A DNA stretch of 64,000 bases from Mycolicibacterium baixiangningiae (GTDB lineage: Bacteria > Actinomycetota > Actinomycetes > Mycobacteriales > Mycobacteriaceae). The stretch's first letter is position 1; each line of letters opens with the position of its first letter. The notes under the pieces are model-generated. The model saw nothing but the letters and a program-made list of their open reading frames with translations, ran no database searches and was not told the DNA's origin. Shown piece after piece: positions 17,205 to 26,333 of this stretch. The stretch covers positions 3,224,001 through 3,288,000 of the forward strand of contig NZ_CP066218.1 in NCBI RefSeq assembly GCF_016313185.1. Reading direction: 5' to 3'. The translations under genes and the position numbers were made by a program.

Positions 17205-18632
17205 CTAGAGGTTGACCTTGGAGGTGTTGGTCTTGGCCAGACTGCGCAGCCGGGAGGCTGCGTCGTCCCCGCCGTAGATGTCCTGCAGCGCCACCGCCCA
17301 GTTCTGGGTGGTGTCGAAGAACGCCTTCTGCGGTGTGAACTGGATCTTCGACTCGCCGATCACGGTCTCGAAGGCCTCGAGATAACCGAACTGGTCGGCG
17401 GCCACGCGGGTGAACGTGGTGTCGAACACCGACTTACGCACTGGATCGGCGTACTTGCCCGCCTCGACGGCCTTGTTCATCGACTCCTTGCCGGTGGCCC
17501 ACTGGATGAACAACCAGGCCGGCAGCTTGTTGCGGGAGTTGGCACTCATGGCCCAACTCCACGTCCACAGATTGGTCTTGTAGTTGCCGTCCGGTCCGGC
17601 GGGGCCGGCGTACCAGCCGAGGTTGCCTGCCTCCTTGCTCGCGCCCGGCTTGTTCTTCGGATACGTCGCACTGTCGGCGTCGAAAACCATCATCGCCTTG
17701 CCGTCACCGAGATCGCCGGTGGCGTTGGGATAGTCGTAGGTGGTCCACGACGTCGGCCCGGCCTCGTGCTGCATGGCGATCCACTTCTCGGTGAACTCGA
17801 TCGCCTTGTCGCTGTCCATCTCCGCGACGAGTTCGCGGCCGTTGAACGTGTAGTCGACCGCGCCCTGGCGGGTGTACTGCGTCATGAAGCCGGGATGGAT
17901 GGTGGCCCAGGACTTCGATCCGCGCGTCGAGATGCCGTACCGGTTGGCGGAGCGATCGGTGAGGTCGACGGCGAGCTGGATGAAGTCGTCGAGGTTGTCG
18001 GGCAGCTTCGTGATGCCCCGCTGGTCGAAATAGGCCTTGTTGTAGGCGACGACGTTGTTCTCGAAGCCCCACGGGATCGCCCACTGGCCGCCGGTGCCCA
18101 GCGGATTACCGAGCGTGAAATCCCAGCGGGTGGACGTGCGCAACCCGTCGAAGATGTCTTCGAAGTCGTACTCCGCGCTGGTGGCCGAAATGTTCTGCAG
18201 CCACGGGCCGAGGTCCTCCATCCATCCCGGCGGGCCGTACTGCCAGATGAAGTAGGCGCCGAGCATGAACGCGTCGTGCTTACCGGAGCCCCCGGCCAGT
18301 TCGGTGTTGAGTTTGGTGAAGTAGTCGGCCTCGGGCACCAGGTCGACGTTGACGGTGATCCCGGTGAGTTCGGTGAACTCCTTGAGGAGCGGCTGATACG
18401 ACTGCTGGTAGGGGTGCGGGGTCTGCAGGATGTTGATGGACGAGCCGGCCGCCTTGCGCCAGTCGAATCCACCGCTCACCTCCGACGCCCCGTTCGGCGC
18501 GCTGGCCTTGCCGCCGACCCCGCAGGCCGACAACACCGGCAGGGTGGCTGCGGCCGCACCAGCGATTCCCATGGCGGCCAACACGTTCCGGCGCGACAGC
18601 TGACGTTGCTGCGCGATCCGATCTCGACTCAT
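17205..18632 (-). CDS. Sugar/polyol-binding lipoprotein of the ABC importer, 475 aa
   Basis: The extracytoplasmic receptor. Twin-arginine motif SRRNVLA (13-19) and lipobox LSAC (34-37, Cys37) indicate Tat export and lipid anchoring. The mature part is a type-1 extracellular solute-binding fold with tryptophan-rich ligand segments such as FIWQYGPPGW and TNLWTWSWAMS. The gene lies between the dehydrogenase and the permeases in one operon. The M. smegmatis orthologous system, as I recall it, imports four-carbon polyols; that assignment here is inference. Confidence 0.88.
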   Translation of the reverse strand: MSRDRIAQQRQLSRRNVLAAMGIAGAAAATLPVLSACGVGGKASAPNGASEVSGGFDWRKAAGSSINILQTPHPYQQSYQPLLKEFTELTGITVNVDLVPEADYFTKLNTELAGGSGKHDAFMLGAYFIWQYGPPGWMEDLGPWLQNISATSAEYDFEDIFDGLRTSTRWDFTLGNPLGTGGQWAIPWGFENNVVAYNKAYFDQRGITKLPDNLDDFIQLAVDLTDRSANRYGISTRGSKSWATIHPGFMTQYTRQGAVDYTFNGRELVAEMDSDKAIEFTEKWIAMQHEAGPTSWTTYDYPNATGDLGDGKAMMVFDADSATYPKNKPGASKEAGNLGWYAGPAGPDGNYKTNLWTWSWAMSANSRNKLPAWLFIQWATGKESMNKAVEAGKYADPVRKSVFDTTFTRVAADQFGYLEAFETVIGESKIQFTPQKAFFDTTQNWAVALQDIYGGDDAASRLRSLAKTNTSKVNL

Positions 18633-18653
18633 GTGGTGTGAACCTTTCGGCTT

Positions 18654-19742
18654 TCAGGCGGGGATCAGCGAGACCTTGACCGACTCTTGACCGCTCGCCA
18701 CCAGATCGAGCCCCTTCTGGAACTCGGTGAGAGGCAGCTGATGGGTGCAGATGTCGTCCATGGGCAGGACGCCGGATTCGATCATCTTGATCGCGGCGGG
18801 CCAGCAGTACGGTCCGAGATGGGCGCCGAGGACATCGAGTTCCTTGTCGTCGCTGATGATGCTCCAGTCGACGGTCACATCGCTGCCGAAGACCCCGTAC
18901 TCGACGTAGCGGCCGAGTTTGCGTAACAGGTTCAACCCCTGCGGCACCGCCGACGTGTGGCCCGTGCCCTCGAGGTACACGTCCGCGCCGTACCCCTCGG
19001 TGAGGTCCTTGACGATCTTCTCGGCGTCCTGTTCGGCGATGTTGATCGTGAGGTCGGCACCGCACTTCTCGGCGAGCTTCAGCTTCTCGGGCGCCATGTC
19101 GAGGGCGATCACGCGCATCGGGTTCTTGGCGCGGGCGCCGGCGATCATGCCGAGCCCGATCGGCCCGCAGCCGGCGACGACGACGGTGTCCTCGAACGTG
19201 ATCTGGGCGCGTTCGACCGCATGCAGTGAGCAGGACAGCGGTTCGGCGAACGCCGCATGCTGCGGCTTGATGTCCTTGGATACCTTGTGCACCAGCGCTT
19301 CTGCCGGATAGACCATGTAACTGGCCATGGCTCCCGGCGTCCGGCGCTTGAAGCCGTAGAGATCATGGGGCTGACACATGTGGTACTGCCCGCGCTTACA
19401 GAAGCGGCACTCCCAACACGGCACAATCTGCTCAGAGACCACCCGGTCGCCGACCGTGATCCCCCACCGCTGTGCCGCGTCGTCATCGAGTTCGACCACC
19501 GTGCCGACGAATTCGTGACCGGGGATGACCATGGTCTCGGCCCACGCCGGCCGGTTCTCGTCGCCCCAGAACTTCGCCGCACCGTGGTAGCACTTCAGAT
19601 CGCTCGCGCAGATGCCGACCGCTTCGACCCGGATCAGCGCTTCGCCGGGTCCGCGCTGCGGGACGGCGACCTCCTCGAGTCGGTAGTCGCGCGGTCCGTG
19701 GCAGACCACGGCCTGCATCTTCTCCGGCATCTGATCGGGCAT
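18654..19742 (-). CDS. eltD: Zinc-dependent polyol dehydrogenase, EltD-like, 362 aa
   Basis: A medium-chain zinc alcohol dehydrogenase, predicted to oxidise erythritol or L-threitol to L-erythrulose with NAD. Catalytic-zinc ligands Cys45, His76 and Glu77 are present, as is a structural-zinc lobe Cys109/112/115/123 and the Rossmann motif GCGPIG (191-196). It is the first gene of the ABC/kinase/isomerase operon, with AGGAGG just before the ATG. The operator-like repeats at 19802-19843 lie between it and the divergent SorC gene. Xylitol or other polyols are alternatives; the tetritol assignment rests on neighbourhood and family resemblance. Confidence 0.8.
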   Translation of the reverse strand: MPDQMPEKMQAVVCHGPRDYRLEEVAVPQRGPGEALIRVEAVGICASDLKCYHGAAKFWGDENRPAWAETMVIPGHEFVGTVVELDDDAAQRWGITVGDRVVSEQIVPCWECRFCKRGQYHMCQPHDLYGFKRRTPGAMASYMVYPAEALVHKVSKDIKPQHAAFAEPLSCSLHAVERAQITFEDTVVVAGCGPIGLGMIAGARAKNPMRVIALDMAPEKLKLAEKCGADLTINIAEQDAEKIVKDLTEGYGADVYLEGTGHTSAVPQGLNLLRKLGRYVEYGVFGSDVTVDWSIISDDKELDVLGAHLGPYCWPAAIKMIESGVLPMDDICTHQLPLTEFQKGLDLVASGQESVKVSLIPA

Positions 19743-19801
19743 CGAACAACTCCTCCTGTGTGGCTGCGCTCACATTAACCACAGCGATGCACAATTGTCC
19801 A

Positions 19802-19843
19802 GAACATCTGTTCAGCAAGAATCTGTTCACTACCAAGTGTTCA
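19802..19843 (+). promoter_or_regulatory. Operator-like repeats between eltD and the SorC-type regulator
   Basis: GAACA-TC-TGTTC is a perfect dyad at 19802-19813. TGTTCA recurs at 19809-19814, 19824-19829 and 19838-19843, with starts 15 and 14 bp apart. The second copy overlaps the expected -35 region of the regulator promoter. ACAATTGT just upstream (about 19791-19798) is another short palindrome. Helical phasing of half-sites fits a multimeric SorC/DeoR-type repressor controlling both directions. Confidence 0.55.
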
Positions 19844-19847
19844 ATGT

Positions 19848-19853
19848 CATACT
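19848..19853 (+). promoter_or_regulatory. -10 candidate CATACT, leaderless start of the regulator
   Basis: CATACT ends 7 nt before the GTG at 19861, and no Shine-Dalgarno sequence is present, so the regulator is probably translated from a leaderless transcript. TTCACT at 19826-19831 could be a weak -35 with a 16-bp spacer. Confidence 0.4.
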
Positions 19854-19860
19854 TCTTGGC

Positions 19861-20889
19861 GTGCCCCGGTCTGCACAGCCCTCATCCCCGCCCGGCGTCG
19901 ACGGTCCCGCGTCCGACGCCGACGCCGGCCACTTCCCCGCTTCGCTGCTCTATGCCGCGGCGAAGCTCTACTACACCGAGGACGCCACGCAGGCCGAGGT
20001 GGCGACGCAACTCGGCACCAGCCGTGCGACCGTGAGTCGCCTTCTCGCCGAGGCCAAGCGCCGCGGCATCGTGCGCATCGAAGTGGTGCCGCCGGCCGAG
20101 GTCACCTCCGGGGATCTGGGCGACCGGCTGGCGCGCGCGCTTTCGCTGACCACCGTCTTCCTCAGCCACCCGCTGCCCAACCCGGGACCGGGGCGCGGCA
20201 TCGTCGACGTGATGGGTGCCGCGCTGGCACCGGCAGTCGGGAGGGCGCTGTCCGGTGCCGGCCTGCTACCCGGTGACGTGTTGCTGGTGTCGTCCGGGCG
20301 CACGGTCTACGAGGTCGCGCAGTACGACCTCGTGCCGCTGCCCGGCGTGCTGGTGGCACCGACCGTCGGCGGTAACGACCAGCCCGAGGAGTGGTACCAG
20401 ACCAACGAGATCACCCGCCGGGTCGCCAACCGGGTCAACGGCAGACCCAACTACCTGTTCGCCCCGGCGCTACCCGGCCCGGAACTGTATCCGTCGCTGC
20501 TCAACGACCCGAGCATCCAACGGGTGCTGCACCTGTGGCCGCATGCCCGCTGTGCGCTGATGGGTGTCGGGGCGCCACCGCTGATGCGGTCGGACATCCC
20601 GCAGTTCGTCCCGACCGGGTCGAGTTCGTTGCGCGCGGCGGTCGGTGACGTGTGCTCGCGCTTCTACGACCGGGACGGCAACGAAGTCGAATTCGAGGGC
20701 AGCGGCCGCCTGATCGCCGTGGAACTGGAGGCCCTGCGGCACGTTCCCGTGACGATCGCTGTGGCGGTGGGCGATGACAAGGTGTCCTCGATCATCGCCG
20801 GCGCGCGCGGCGGCTATTTCAACCAGTTGGTCACCGATCCGGTGACCGCAGCGGCCGTCCTGGAGACCGTCGAGGGCGCCGACGGCTGA
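19861..20889 (+). CDS. SorC/DeoR-type sugar-responsive transcription regulator, 342 aa
   Basis: An N-terminal helix-turn-helix at about 43-62 (TQAEVATQLGTSRATVSRLL) is joined to a sugar-phosphate-binding domain of the SorC family (LLVSSGRTVYEVAQ, VAPTVGGNDQPEEWYQTNEI, VNGRPNYLFAPALPG). Such proteins are usually repressors relieved by a phosphorylated pathway intermediate. Divergent placement beside eltD and the TGTTC/GAACA repeats suggests control of the whole island and of itself. GTG 19861 is chosen because the frame upstream runs through the promoter and repeats. Confidence 0.87.
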   Translation: MPRSAQPSSPPGVDGPASDADAGHFPASLLYAAAKLYYTEDATQAEVATQLGTSRATVSRLLAEAKRRGIVRIEVVPPAEVTSGDLGDRLARALSLTTVFLSHPLPNPGPGRGIVDVMGAALAPAVGRALSGAGLLPGDVLLVSSGRTVYEVAQYDLVPLPGVLVAPTVGGNDQPEEWYQTNEITRRVANRVNGRPNYLFAPALPGPELYPSLLNDPSIQRVLHLWPHARCALMGVGAPPLMRSDIPQFVPTGSSSLRAAVGDVCSRFYDRDGNEVEFEGSGRLIAVELEALRHVPVTIAVAVGDDKVSSIIAGARGGYFNQLVTDPVTAAAVLETVEGADG

Positions 20890-20931
20890 CCGTGCGTGAA
20901 GGCGGTGAGTAGCGGCCCTGCGGCGGCGACC

Positions 20932-22413
20932 TCAGTCGGGGTCGAAGGCCGACAGCCGGTGAACCTGCTCGCGCGTCGCCGGATACAGCCCGCACCAGGT
21001 GTCGTAGAGGTCGTCGTAGAGTTCGCGCCGCTGCGGGTCGGGCTGGATCTCGTAAGCCACTCGCGTCCAGTCCGTGTCGGGTTCGACCAGGCCCGTCCCG
21101 ATCGCGGCGAGCAGGGCGTCGCCGTAGCTGGCGCCGATCGCCTGCTCGGGGACGAGTTGCGGGCGGCCGGTGATGTCGCTGAGCGCCTGCGCCCACACCG
21201 GGCTGCGCAACCCGCCACCGACGGCGACCGTCCTGGTCGCCGAGTGCGCGTCGTCGAACCGTTCGAGGATCTGGCGGATACCGAACGAGATCCCTTCGTA
21301 CGCCGCACGAAAGAGGTGCCCGCGGCCGTGGCGCAGCGTCAGCCCCGCCACCACCCCGCGCGCCTGGGGGTCGAACACCGGTGTGCGCTCCCCCGCGAGG
21401 TAGGGCAGCATCAGCAGGCCCTCCGCCCCGGGCGGCACGGCCGACGCCTCGGCCATCAGCTCGTCGAATGAGGCGCCCCCGGTGGTCGCCTGGAGCCAGC
21501 CGATCAGGCTGCCCGCCGTGGACGTCCCGGCGGCCAGCGCCAGGGTGCCGTGTTCGACACCGGTGGTGGTCCACAGCGTGGGATCACTGTGGTACTCGTC
21601 GATGATCTGGACGAGGAACATGGTGGAGCCGTACATCAGCATCTGATCGCCGGGTTGGCGCACCCCGACCGAGAACGCCTCCGAGTACGCGTCGATGGTG
21701 CCCGCCGACACCGGGGTGCCGACGGGAACGCCTGTGGCGGCGGCCGCCTCGGCGGTGACGGTGCCCACCACCTCGCTCGGCCACACCAGCCGGGGCAACG
21801 GCAGATGACCGCAGAGGCGCCGCGCCCAGTCGTGGTTCCAGTCGAAACGGCGGGTGGCATAGAGCGGATCACACTGGCTGGCGGTGTGATGGTCGATGAT
21901 GTATTCGCCGGTCAGCTTGGCGGCGATGAACGAGTTCGACCCGTACCACCCCGTCGCCCGGTCGAACACCTCCGGTTCATGGCGGCGCACCCATTCCAGC
22001 TTCGGGCCGACGGCTTGACTGGACAGCAGGGTTCCCGCCCGCTCCAAGATGTTCGCCTCGCCGAATTCCTCGGTGAGAGAATCGATTTCGGCCGTCGCGC
22101 GGGTATCGATCCCGTACAGGATCGCCGGCCTCAGCGGACGTAGCTGATCGTCACACAGCACCAGGCACGGGCCCACCCCGCTGACACACATCCCGGCGAC
22201 CACACCGCCTGCGGGCACCTGCGCCATGAGGGCGGTGCTGAGCTGGCAGACCTCCCGCCACCAGAGGGCTTCGGCGTCGGCCTCCACCCAGCCGGGGCGC
22301 GGCAGGCTCATCGCGTGGGCGCTGGTCTCCGAGGCGATCACCGATCCGGTCACGTCGACGAGTACGCCCTTGGTGCTCCCCGTCCCGATGTCGATACCGA
22401 GCAGCAGATCCAC
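20932..22413 (-). CDS. FGGY-family carbohydrate kinase, 493 aa
   Basis: A two-domain sugar kinase of the hexokinase/actin fold. Phosphate-1 loop GIDIGTGSTKG at 6-16, catalytic Asp241 in GTIDAYSEA, PYLAGERTPVFDP in the middle, and the C-terminal adenosine motif VAVGGGLRSPVWAQALSDITG. Members phosphorylate pentuloses, polyols such as erythritol or glycerol, and related sugars; residues visible here do not settle the substrate. It ends 42 bp after the SorC gene on the opposite strand. A role in the polyol island is likely from position only. Confidence 0.87.
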   Translation of the reverse strand: MDLLLGIDIGTGSTKGVLVDVTGSVIASETSAHAMSLPRPGWVEADAEALWWREVCQLSTALMAQVPAGGVVAGMCVSGVGPCLVLCDDQLRPLRPAILYGIDTRATAEIDSLTEEFGEANILERAGTLLSSQAVGPKLEWVRRHEPEVFDRATGWYGSNSFIAAKLTGEYIIDHHTASQCDPLYATRRFDWNHDWARRLCGHLPLPRLVWPSEVVGTVTAEAAAATGVPVGTPVSAGTIDAYSEAFSVGVRQPGDQMLMYGSTMFLVQIIDEYHSDPTLWTTTGVEHGTLALAAGTSTAGSLIGWLQATTGGASFDELMAEASAVPPGAEGLLMLPYLAGERTPVFDPQARGVVAGLTLRHGRGHLFRAAYEGISFGIRQILERFDDAHSATRTVAVGGGLRSPVWAQALSDITGRPQLVPEQAIGASYGDALLAAIGTGLVEPDTDWTRVAYEIQPDPQRRELYDDLYDTWCGLYPATREQVHRLSAFDPD

Positions 22414-22444
22414 GTGCCAAACCCTACGTCCAAACGGGCCTGCG

Positions 22445-23257
22445 TCAGTGCGTCCTGGAGGGAAAGGGGTCGTTCCCGAAATCGACCTGCACGGCCGCGT
22501 TGCTGACGGCGGTCACCATCCCCGAACCGAACGCGCCCGCCCGGTCGTACAGCGTCGAGGTGCCCACGGAGATCCCGTCGGCCGCCCAGTGCGTCTCCGC
22601 CTGCACACCGATCCAGTCGTCGACGGGCAGGCGGACCAGCGCGACCGTCAGATCCCCGTTGATGTAGCCGACGCCCGCCGTGCCGAGGTTGGTGACGAGG
22701 CTGGTGCCCTCGGCGATCACCGCGGCCCGGACGAACGCCGAGTTGTCGGTACCCGCGACCACCTGGATCGAACGGCCCCAGGTGCGCTTGCGCGCGGCAT
22801 TCTGGTGGTCGGCGATCTCGTTCGTCCAGCCCTGCCCGTCACTGCTCACGTGGATCGCCCGCGAGGGATCGACCTCGGTTGGGACAGCGAACTCACCGGG
22901 CGGAGTCCATTCGGTGCCCCGCGGCGCCTCCGCCCGCCGGTATTGCACGAGTGTGGCGTGCGCGACGGTGACACCGTCCTGCACCAGTTCACATTCGGAG
23001 TTGCGGACCCGCCTGCCGTCGCGCACCAGGTTCGTCTTCACCGTCGTCGGCACACCGCGCGCCGCCTTGAACAGGTCCACCGTGAGACGGGAGGGAAGGA
23101 ATTCCTCACGGCCGTACTCCTGCTCGAGCACCACGGCCGCCAGGCCCACGATCGCGGGCCCGTTGAGGTGATCCTCACCCCAGTGGCTCTGGGCGAAGCG
23201 CGTCGGCAGGAATGCGCCGTCGGCGGTCGGTTCGAAGTGGACGGGTTGCTCGCTCAT
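22445..23257 (-). CDS. Acyl-CoA thioesterase-like double hot-dog protein, 270 aa
   Basis: Two hot-dog halves are visible. The first has LTVDLFKAARGVPTTVKT, VRDGRRVRNSECELVQDG and VAHATLVQYRR; the second has INGDLTVALVRLP followed by TLYDRAGAFGSG. This is the TesB-like arrangement of acyl-CoA thioesterases, which hydrolyse acyl-CoA to free acid and CoA. Residues expected for catalysis cannot be placed with certainty. It lies upstream of the FGGY kinase on the same strand, 31 bp away, and may share a transcript. A lipid role alongside the acyl-CoA dehydrogenase at 23388 is plausible. Confidence 0.78.
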   Translation of the reverse strand: MSEQPVHFEPTADGAFLPTRFAQSHWGEDHLNGPAIVGLAAVVLEQEYGREEFLPSRLTVDLFKAARGVPTTVKTNLVRDGRRVRNSECELVQDGVTVAHATLVQYRRAEAPRGTEWTPPGEFAVPTEVDPSRAIHVSSDGQGWTNEIADHQNAARKRTWGRSIQVVAGTDNSAFVRAAVIAEGTSLVTNLGTAGVGYINGDLTVALVRLPVDDWIGVQAETHWAADGISVGTSTLYDRAGAFGSGMVTAVSNAAVQVDFGNDPFPSRTH

Positions 23258-23313
23258 CCCGGCATCGTTTCACAGCAGGCTGATCGCCCAGCAATTGTGC
23301 GCACGCTCGGTCA

Positions 23314-23379
23314 CCCGCGAGCGTGCGAGAAATCGTAGCGGCGCAGGGCGTTTCGTGCACAGACGCGCACGTTCGCGGG
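23314..23379. repeat. Imperfect intergenic inverted repeat
   Basis: Arms CCCGCGAGCGTGCG (23314-23327) and CGCACGTTCGCGGG (23366-23379) pair with one mismatch around a 38-nt loop. The repeat fills the gap between the acyl-CoA dehydrogenase stop and the thioesterase start. Similar GCGAGC-ended palindromes recur in mycobacterial intergenic DNA (recollection, not checked). It could end transcription or be a small dispersed repeat. Confidence 0.55.
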
Positions 23380-23387
23380 GATGGTGA

Positions 23388-24605
23388 CTAGCGAATCGGC
23401 AGCCCGGTCAACGCACGCCCGATGACGAGGCGCTGGATTTCACTGGTGCCCTCGAAGATCGTGAAGATCTTCGCGTCACGATGCATCCGCTCGACCGGAT
23501 AGTCGCGGGTGTAGCCGTTGCCGCCGAGGATCTGGATGGCCTCGTCGGTGACGTAGACGGCGGTTTCGCTGGCGTACAGCTTGGCCATGGAACCCTCTGC
23601 CGAGGTGAAGGGCTTGTTGTTGCGGTGCATCCAGCCGGCCCGCCACACCAGCATCCGGGTGGCGTCGATGCGCGACTTCATGTCCGCGAGCTTGAAGGCG
23701 ACCGCCTGGAATTCACCGATCTTGCGGCCGAACTGCTCGCGCTGGCAGGCGTAGTCGAGTGCGTACTCGTAGGCGGCCCGGGCCACCCCGAGCGCCATCG
23801 CGCCCACGAACGGACGGGTTCGCTCGAAAGTCGCCATCGCCGCCTGGCTCGCCGTCCGCTCCCCCTCCTTGGCCCGCGCCATCCGCTGCTCGAACTTCTC
23901 CCGTCCCCCGAGAATCAGCTCGCCGGGGAGGCGGACGTTGTCCAGCACCACCTCGGCGGTGTGCGAGGCCCGGATGCCGTGCTTCTTGAACTTCTGGCCC
24001 TGCGACAGCCCTCGCGTCCCGGGCGGGACGATGAAGCTGGCCTGCCCGCGGGTGCCGAGATCCGGATACACCGAGGCGACCACGACGTGCACGTTCGCGA
24101 TCCCGCCGTTGGTCGCCCACGTCTTCGTCCCGTTGAGCACCCACTCGTCGGCGGCTTCGTCGTAGACCGCGCGCGTGCGCACCGCGCCGACGTCCGAGCC
24201 GGCGCCCGGTTCCGACGAACAGAACGCGGCGACCTTGGTGTCACCGGGTGTGCCGAACATGGCGGGCAGCCAGTCACCGATCTGCTGCGGCGTGCCGTTG
24301 GACGCGAGAGCCGCCGCGGCCAGCCCGGTGGCCAGGATCGACAGCGCGATGCCCGCGTCACCCCAGAACAGCTCCTCGAACACGGTGATCAGTCCGATGC
24401 CGCTGCTCTCCCCCGCCATCTGCGCGAACAGTTCCGGGGTGTAGAGACCGACCTTCGCGGCCTCCTCGATGATCGGCCACGGAGTCTCCTCCCGCTCGTC
24501 CCACTCTTCGGCCGCGGGCCGCACCACGTCGCGGGCGAACTCGTGCACCCAGTCGCGCACCGACACGACGTCCTCGGGAAGGTCGAGCGAGAAAGTGGGC
24601 TCCAT
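23388..24605 (-). CDS. Acyl-CoA dehydrogenase (FadE type), 405 aa
   Basis: An FAD enzyme introducing an alpha-beta double bond into acyl-CoA thioesters. Signature 1 is [13 protein letters not shown] at 128-140, signature 2 [16 protein letters not shown] at 358-373, and the catalytic base Glu385 stands in FEGTSEIQ, the position used by medium/short-chain enzymes. Full family length. GGAGAC lies about 6 nt before the ATG. The gene stands between xylB and the thioesterase in the same direction; the link to the sugar genes is unclear. Confidence 0.92.
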   Translation of the reverse strand: MEPTFSLDLPEDVVSVRDWVHEFARDVVRPAAEEWDEREETPWPIIEEAAKVGLYTPELFAQMAGESSGIGLITVFEELFWGDAGIALSILATGLAAAALASNGTPQQIGDWLPAMFGTPGDTKVAAFCSSEPGAGSDVGAVRTRAVYDEAADEWVLNGTKTWATNGGIANVHVVVASVYPDLGTRGQASFIVPPGTRGLSQGQKFKKHGIRASHTAEVVLDNVRLPGELILGGREKFEQRMARAKEGERTASQAAMATFERTRPFVGAMALGVARAAYEYALDYACQREQFGRKIGEFQAVAFKLADMKSRIDATRMLVWRAGWMHRNNKPFTSAEGSMAKLYASETAVYVTDEAIQILGGNGYTRDYPVERMHRDAKIFTIFEGTSEIQRLVIGRALTGLPIR

Positions 24606-24718
24606 CGCAAGTCTCCTGTCAGTGGTGCGTTGTCCGCCCGCTTATCGTGTCACGCGGTGTGCACGCACGCCGGCACCCGCATCCCATCTCGTCGAAAAGC
24701 GTTGTGGTGCCGCATGCC

Positions 24719-26116
24719 TCACTGACCCAGCGTCAACCTCCGCGCCGCGGTGTACTGCTCGTTGACGTGTGGGGTCGCGTCGGCCTCGTAGGTCGCCGTC
24801 ACGCCGAAAGACCACCCGGGGGGCTCGTCGTGACCACCGAGCAGCCATGCGGCCTGGCGGGCGGCACCGAGTGCCACGTACTCGGCCGGAGTCGGGACGT
24901 GCACGGGACGGCCCAGAACAGCCGGGGCGATGCGACGCACCGCTTCGGAGCGGGCCCCACCGCCGACCAGGATGATCCGGACGACGTCGACGCCCTGCGC
25001 GGAGATCTTGTCGATGCAGTAGGCCATCGAGGCGAGCAGACCCTCCACCGCGGCGCGTGCCACGTTGGACTGGGTGAGGTTTCGCGTGGTCACGCCGTGC
25101 AGCGCGCCGGTCGCGTCGGGCAGGTTCGGCGAACGCTCCCCGTCGAAGTACGGCACCAGGGTGAGGCCCTGGGCTCCGGCGGGAGCCAACAGCGCGAGGC
25201 GGTCGAGTTCGTCGAATTCCACGCGCAGCATGCCGGCCGTGGCCGCCAGCACCGGCGCCCCGTTGAGAGTGCACACCAGCGGAAGGTGACGTCCGGTCGC
25301 GTCGGCGAATCCGGCGACGAGGCCGTCGGGGTCGTGCGGCGCGGTGGTGGCCACCGCGCTGACGACGCCGGAGGTGCCCAGCGAGACCACACAGTCCCCC
25401 GGTCGCGCACCCAGCCCGAGTGCGGCGGCCGCATTGTCACCGGCGCCGGGGCCCAGGGGTGCGCCGGAGGCCGTCCGGCCGGCGACGTCTTGCGGGCCCA
25501 GCACCGGGGGCAGCGCCGGTCGGCGGCCCCGCATCGCCAGCTCGAGCAGATCGTGCTGGTACTCACCGCTCTGCGCGGAGAAGTATCCGGTGCCGCTCGC
25601 GTCACTGCGATCGGTGCGCAGATCGCCGATGTCGCCGGACCCGGACAATCGCCAGGTCAGCCAATCGTGAGGCAGGCATACCGCCGCGGTCGCATCGGCG
25701 TGGTCCGGTTCGGTGTCGGCCAGCCAGCGCAGTTTGGCGGCGGTGATCGCGGCGACCGGCACGACACCGATGCGATCCGCCCACGCGCCGGGACCGCCGA
25801 GTTCGCCGACCAGGTCGGCGGCCGCGGCGGCAGACCGGGTGTCGTTCCACAGCAACGCATTTCGCACGACGGCACCCGAGGAGTCCAGACAGACCATGCC
25901 GTGCTGCTGCGCTCCCACCGACACGGCCGCGACGTCGTCGAGACCACCGGCCGCGGTGACGGCGGCCTGCAGGGCCGCCCACCATGCCTGGGGGTCGACC
26001 TCCGTGCCCGCGGGATGCGGCGCGGTCGCCGACCGGACGATCTCACCGGTGTCCCCGTCGCACACCAGGACCTTGCACGACTGGGTCGACGAATCGATAC
26101 CGGCGACCAGTGCCAC
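24719..26116 (-). CDS. xylB: Xylulokinase (FGGY family), 465 aa
   Basis: Phosphorylates D-xylulose to xylulose 5-phosphate. N-terminal [15 protein letters not shown], then the XylB hallmark [15 protein letters not shown], the catalytic region [17 protein letters not shown], and [10 protein letters not shown]. The C-terminal [23 protein letters not shown] binds nucleotide. The GTG at 26116 is preceded by GAGGAGG with a 5-nt spacer, which decides the start against a long overlapping upstream frame. It could route xylitol or arabitol oxidised by the island dehydrogenase into the pentose phosphate pathway, or serve separately. Confidence 0.9.
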   Translation of the reverse strand: MALVAGIDSSTQSCKVLVCDGDTGEIVRSATAPHPAGTEVDPQAWWAALQAAVTAAGGLDDVAAVSVGAQQHGMVCLDSSGAVVRNALLWNDTRSAAAAADLVGELGGPGAWADRIGVVPVAAITAAKLRWLADTEPDHADATAAVCLPHDWLTWRLSGSGDIGDLRTDRSDASGTGYFSAQSGEYQHDLLELAMRGRRPALPPVLGPQDVAGRTASGAPLGPGAGDNAAAALGLGARPGDCVVSLGTSGVVSAVATTAPHDPDGLVAGFADATGRHLPLVCTLNGAPVLAATAGMLRVEFDELDRLALLAPAGAQGLTLVPYFDGERSPNLPDATGALHGVTTRNLTQSNVARAAVEGLLASMAYCIDKISAQGVDVVRIILVGGGARSEAVRRIAPAVLGRPVHVPTPAEYVALGAARQAAWLLGGHDEPPGWSFGVTATYEADATPHVNEQYTAARRLTLGQ

Positions 26117-26333
26117 GGCGACCTCCTCGGGATCAGCGCTCGACCAGACCACCCTAGTCAGCGCCGCGGCCAGCCGGGCCGAACGCCGACCGATGCGACG
26201 ACGGGACTGCCAGAATCCCCGCATCGACGCGCGCCGGCCCCGACCTGGTTCTGGCTTCCGCTGCGTCGGCGGCGGCACAAGAGCCCGCACAGACCGCGTT
26301 TGTGACGTGTGCGGTGGGGGAACACAGCGGGAC

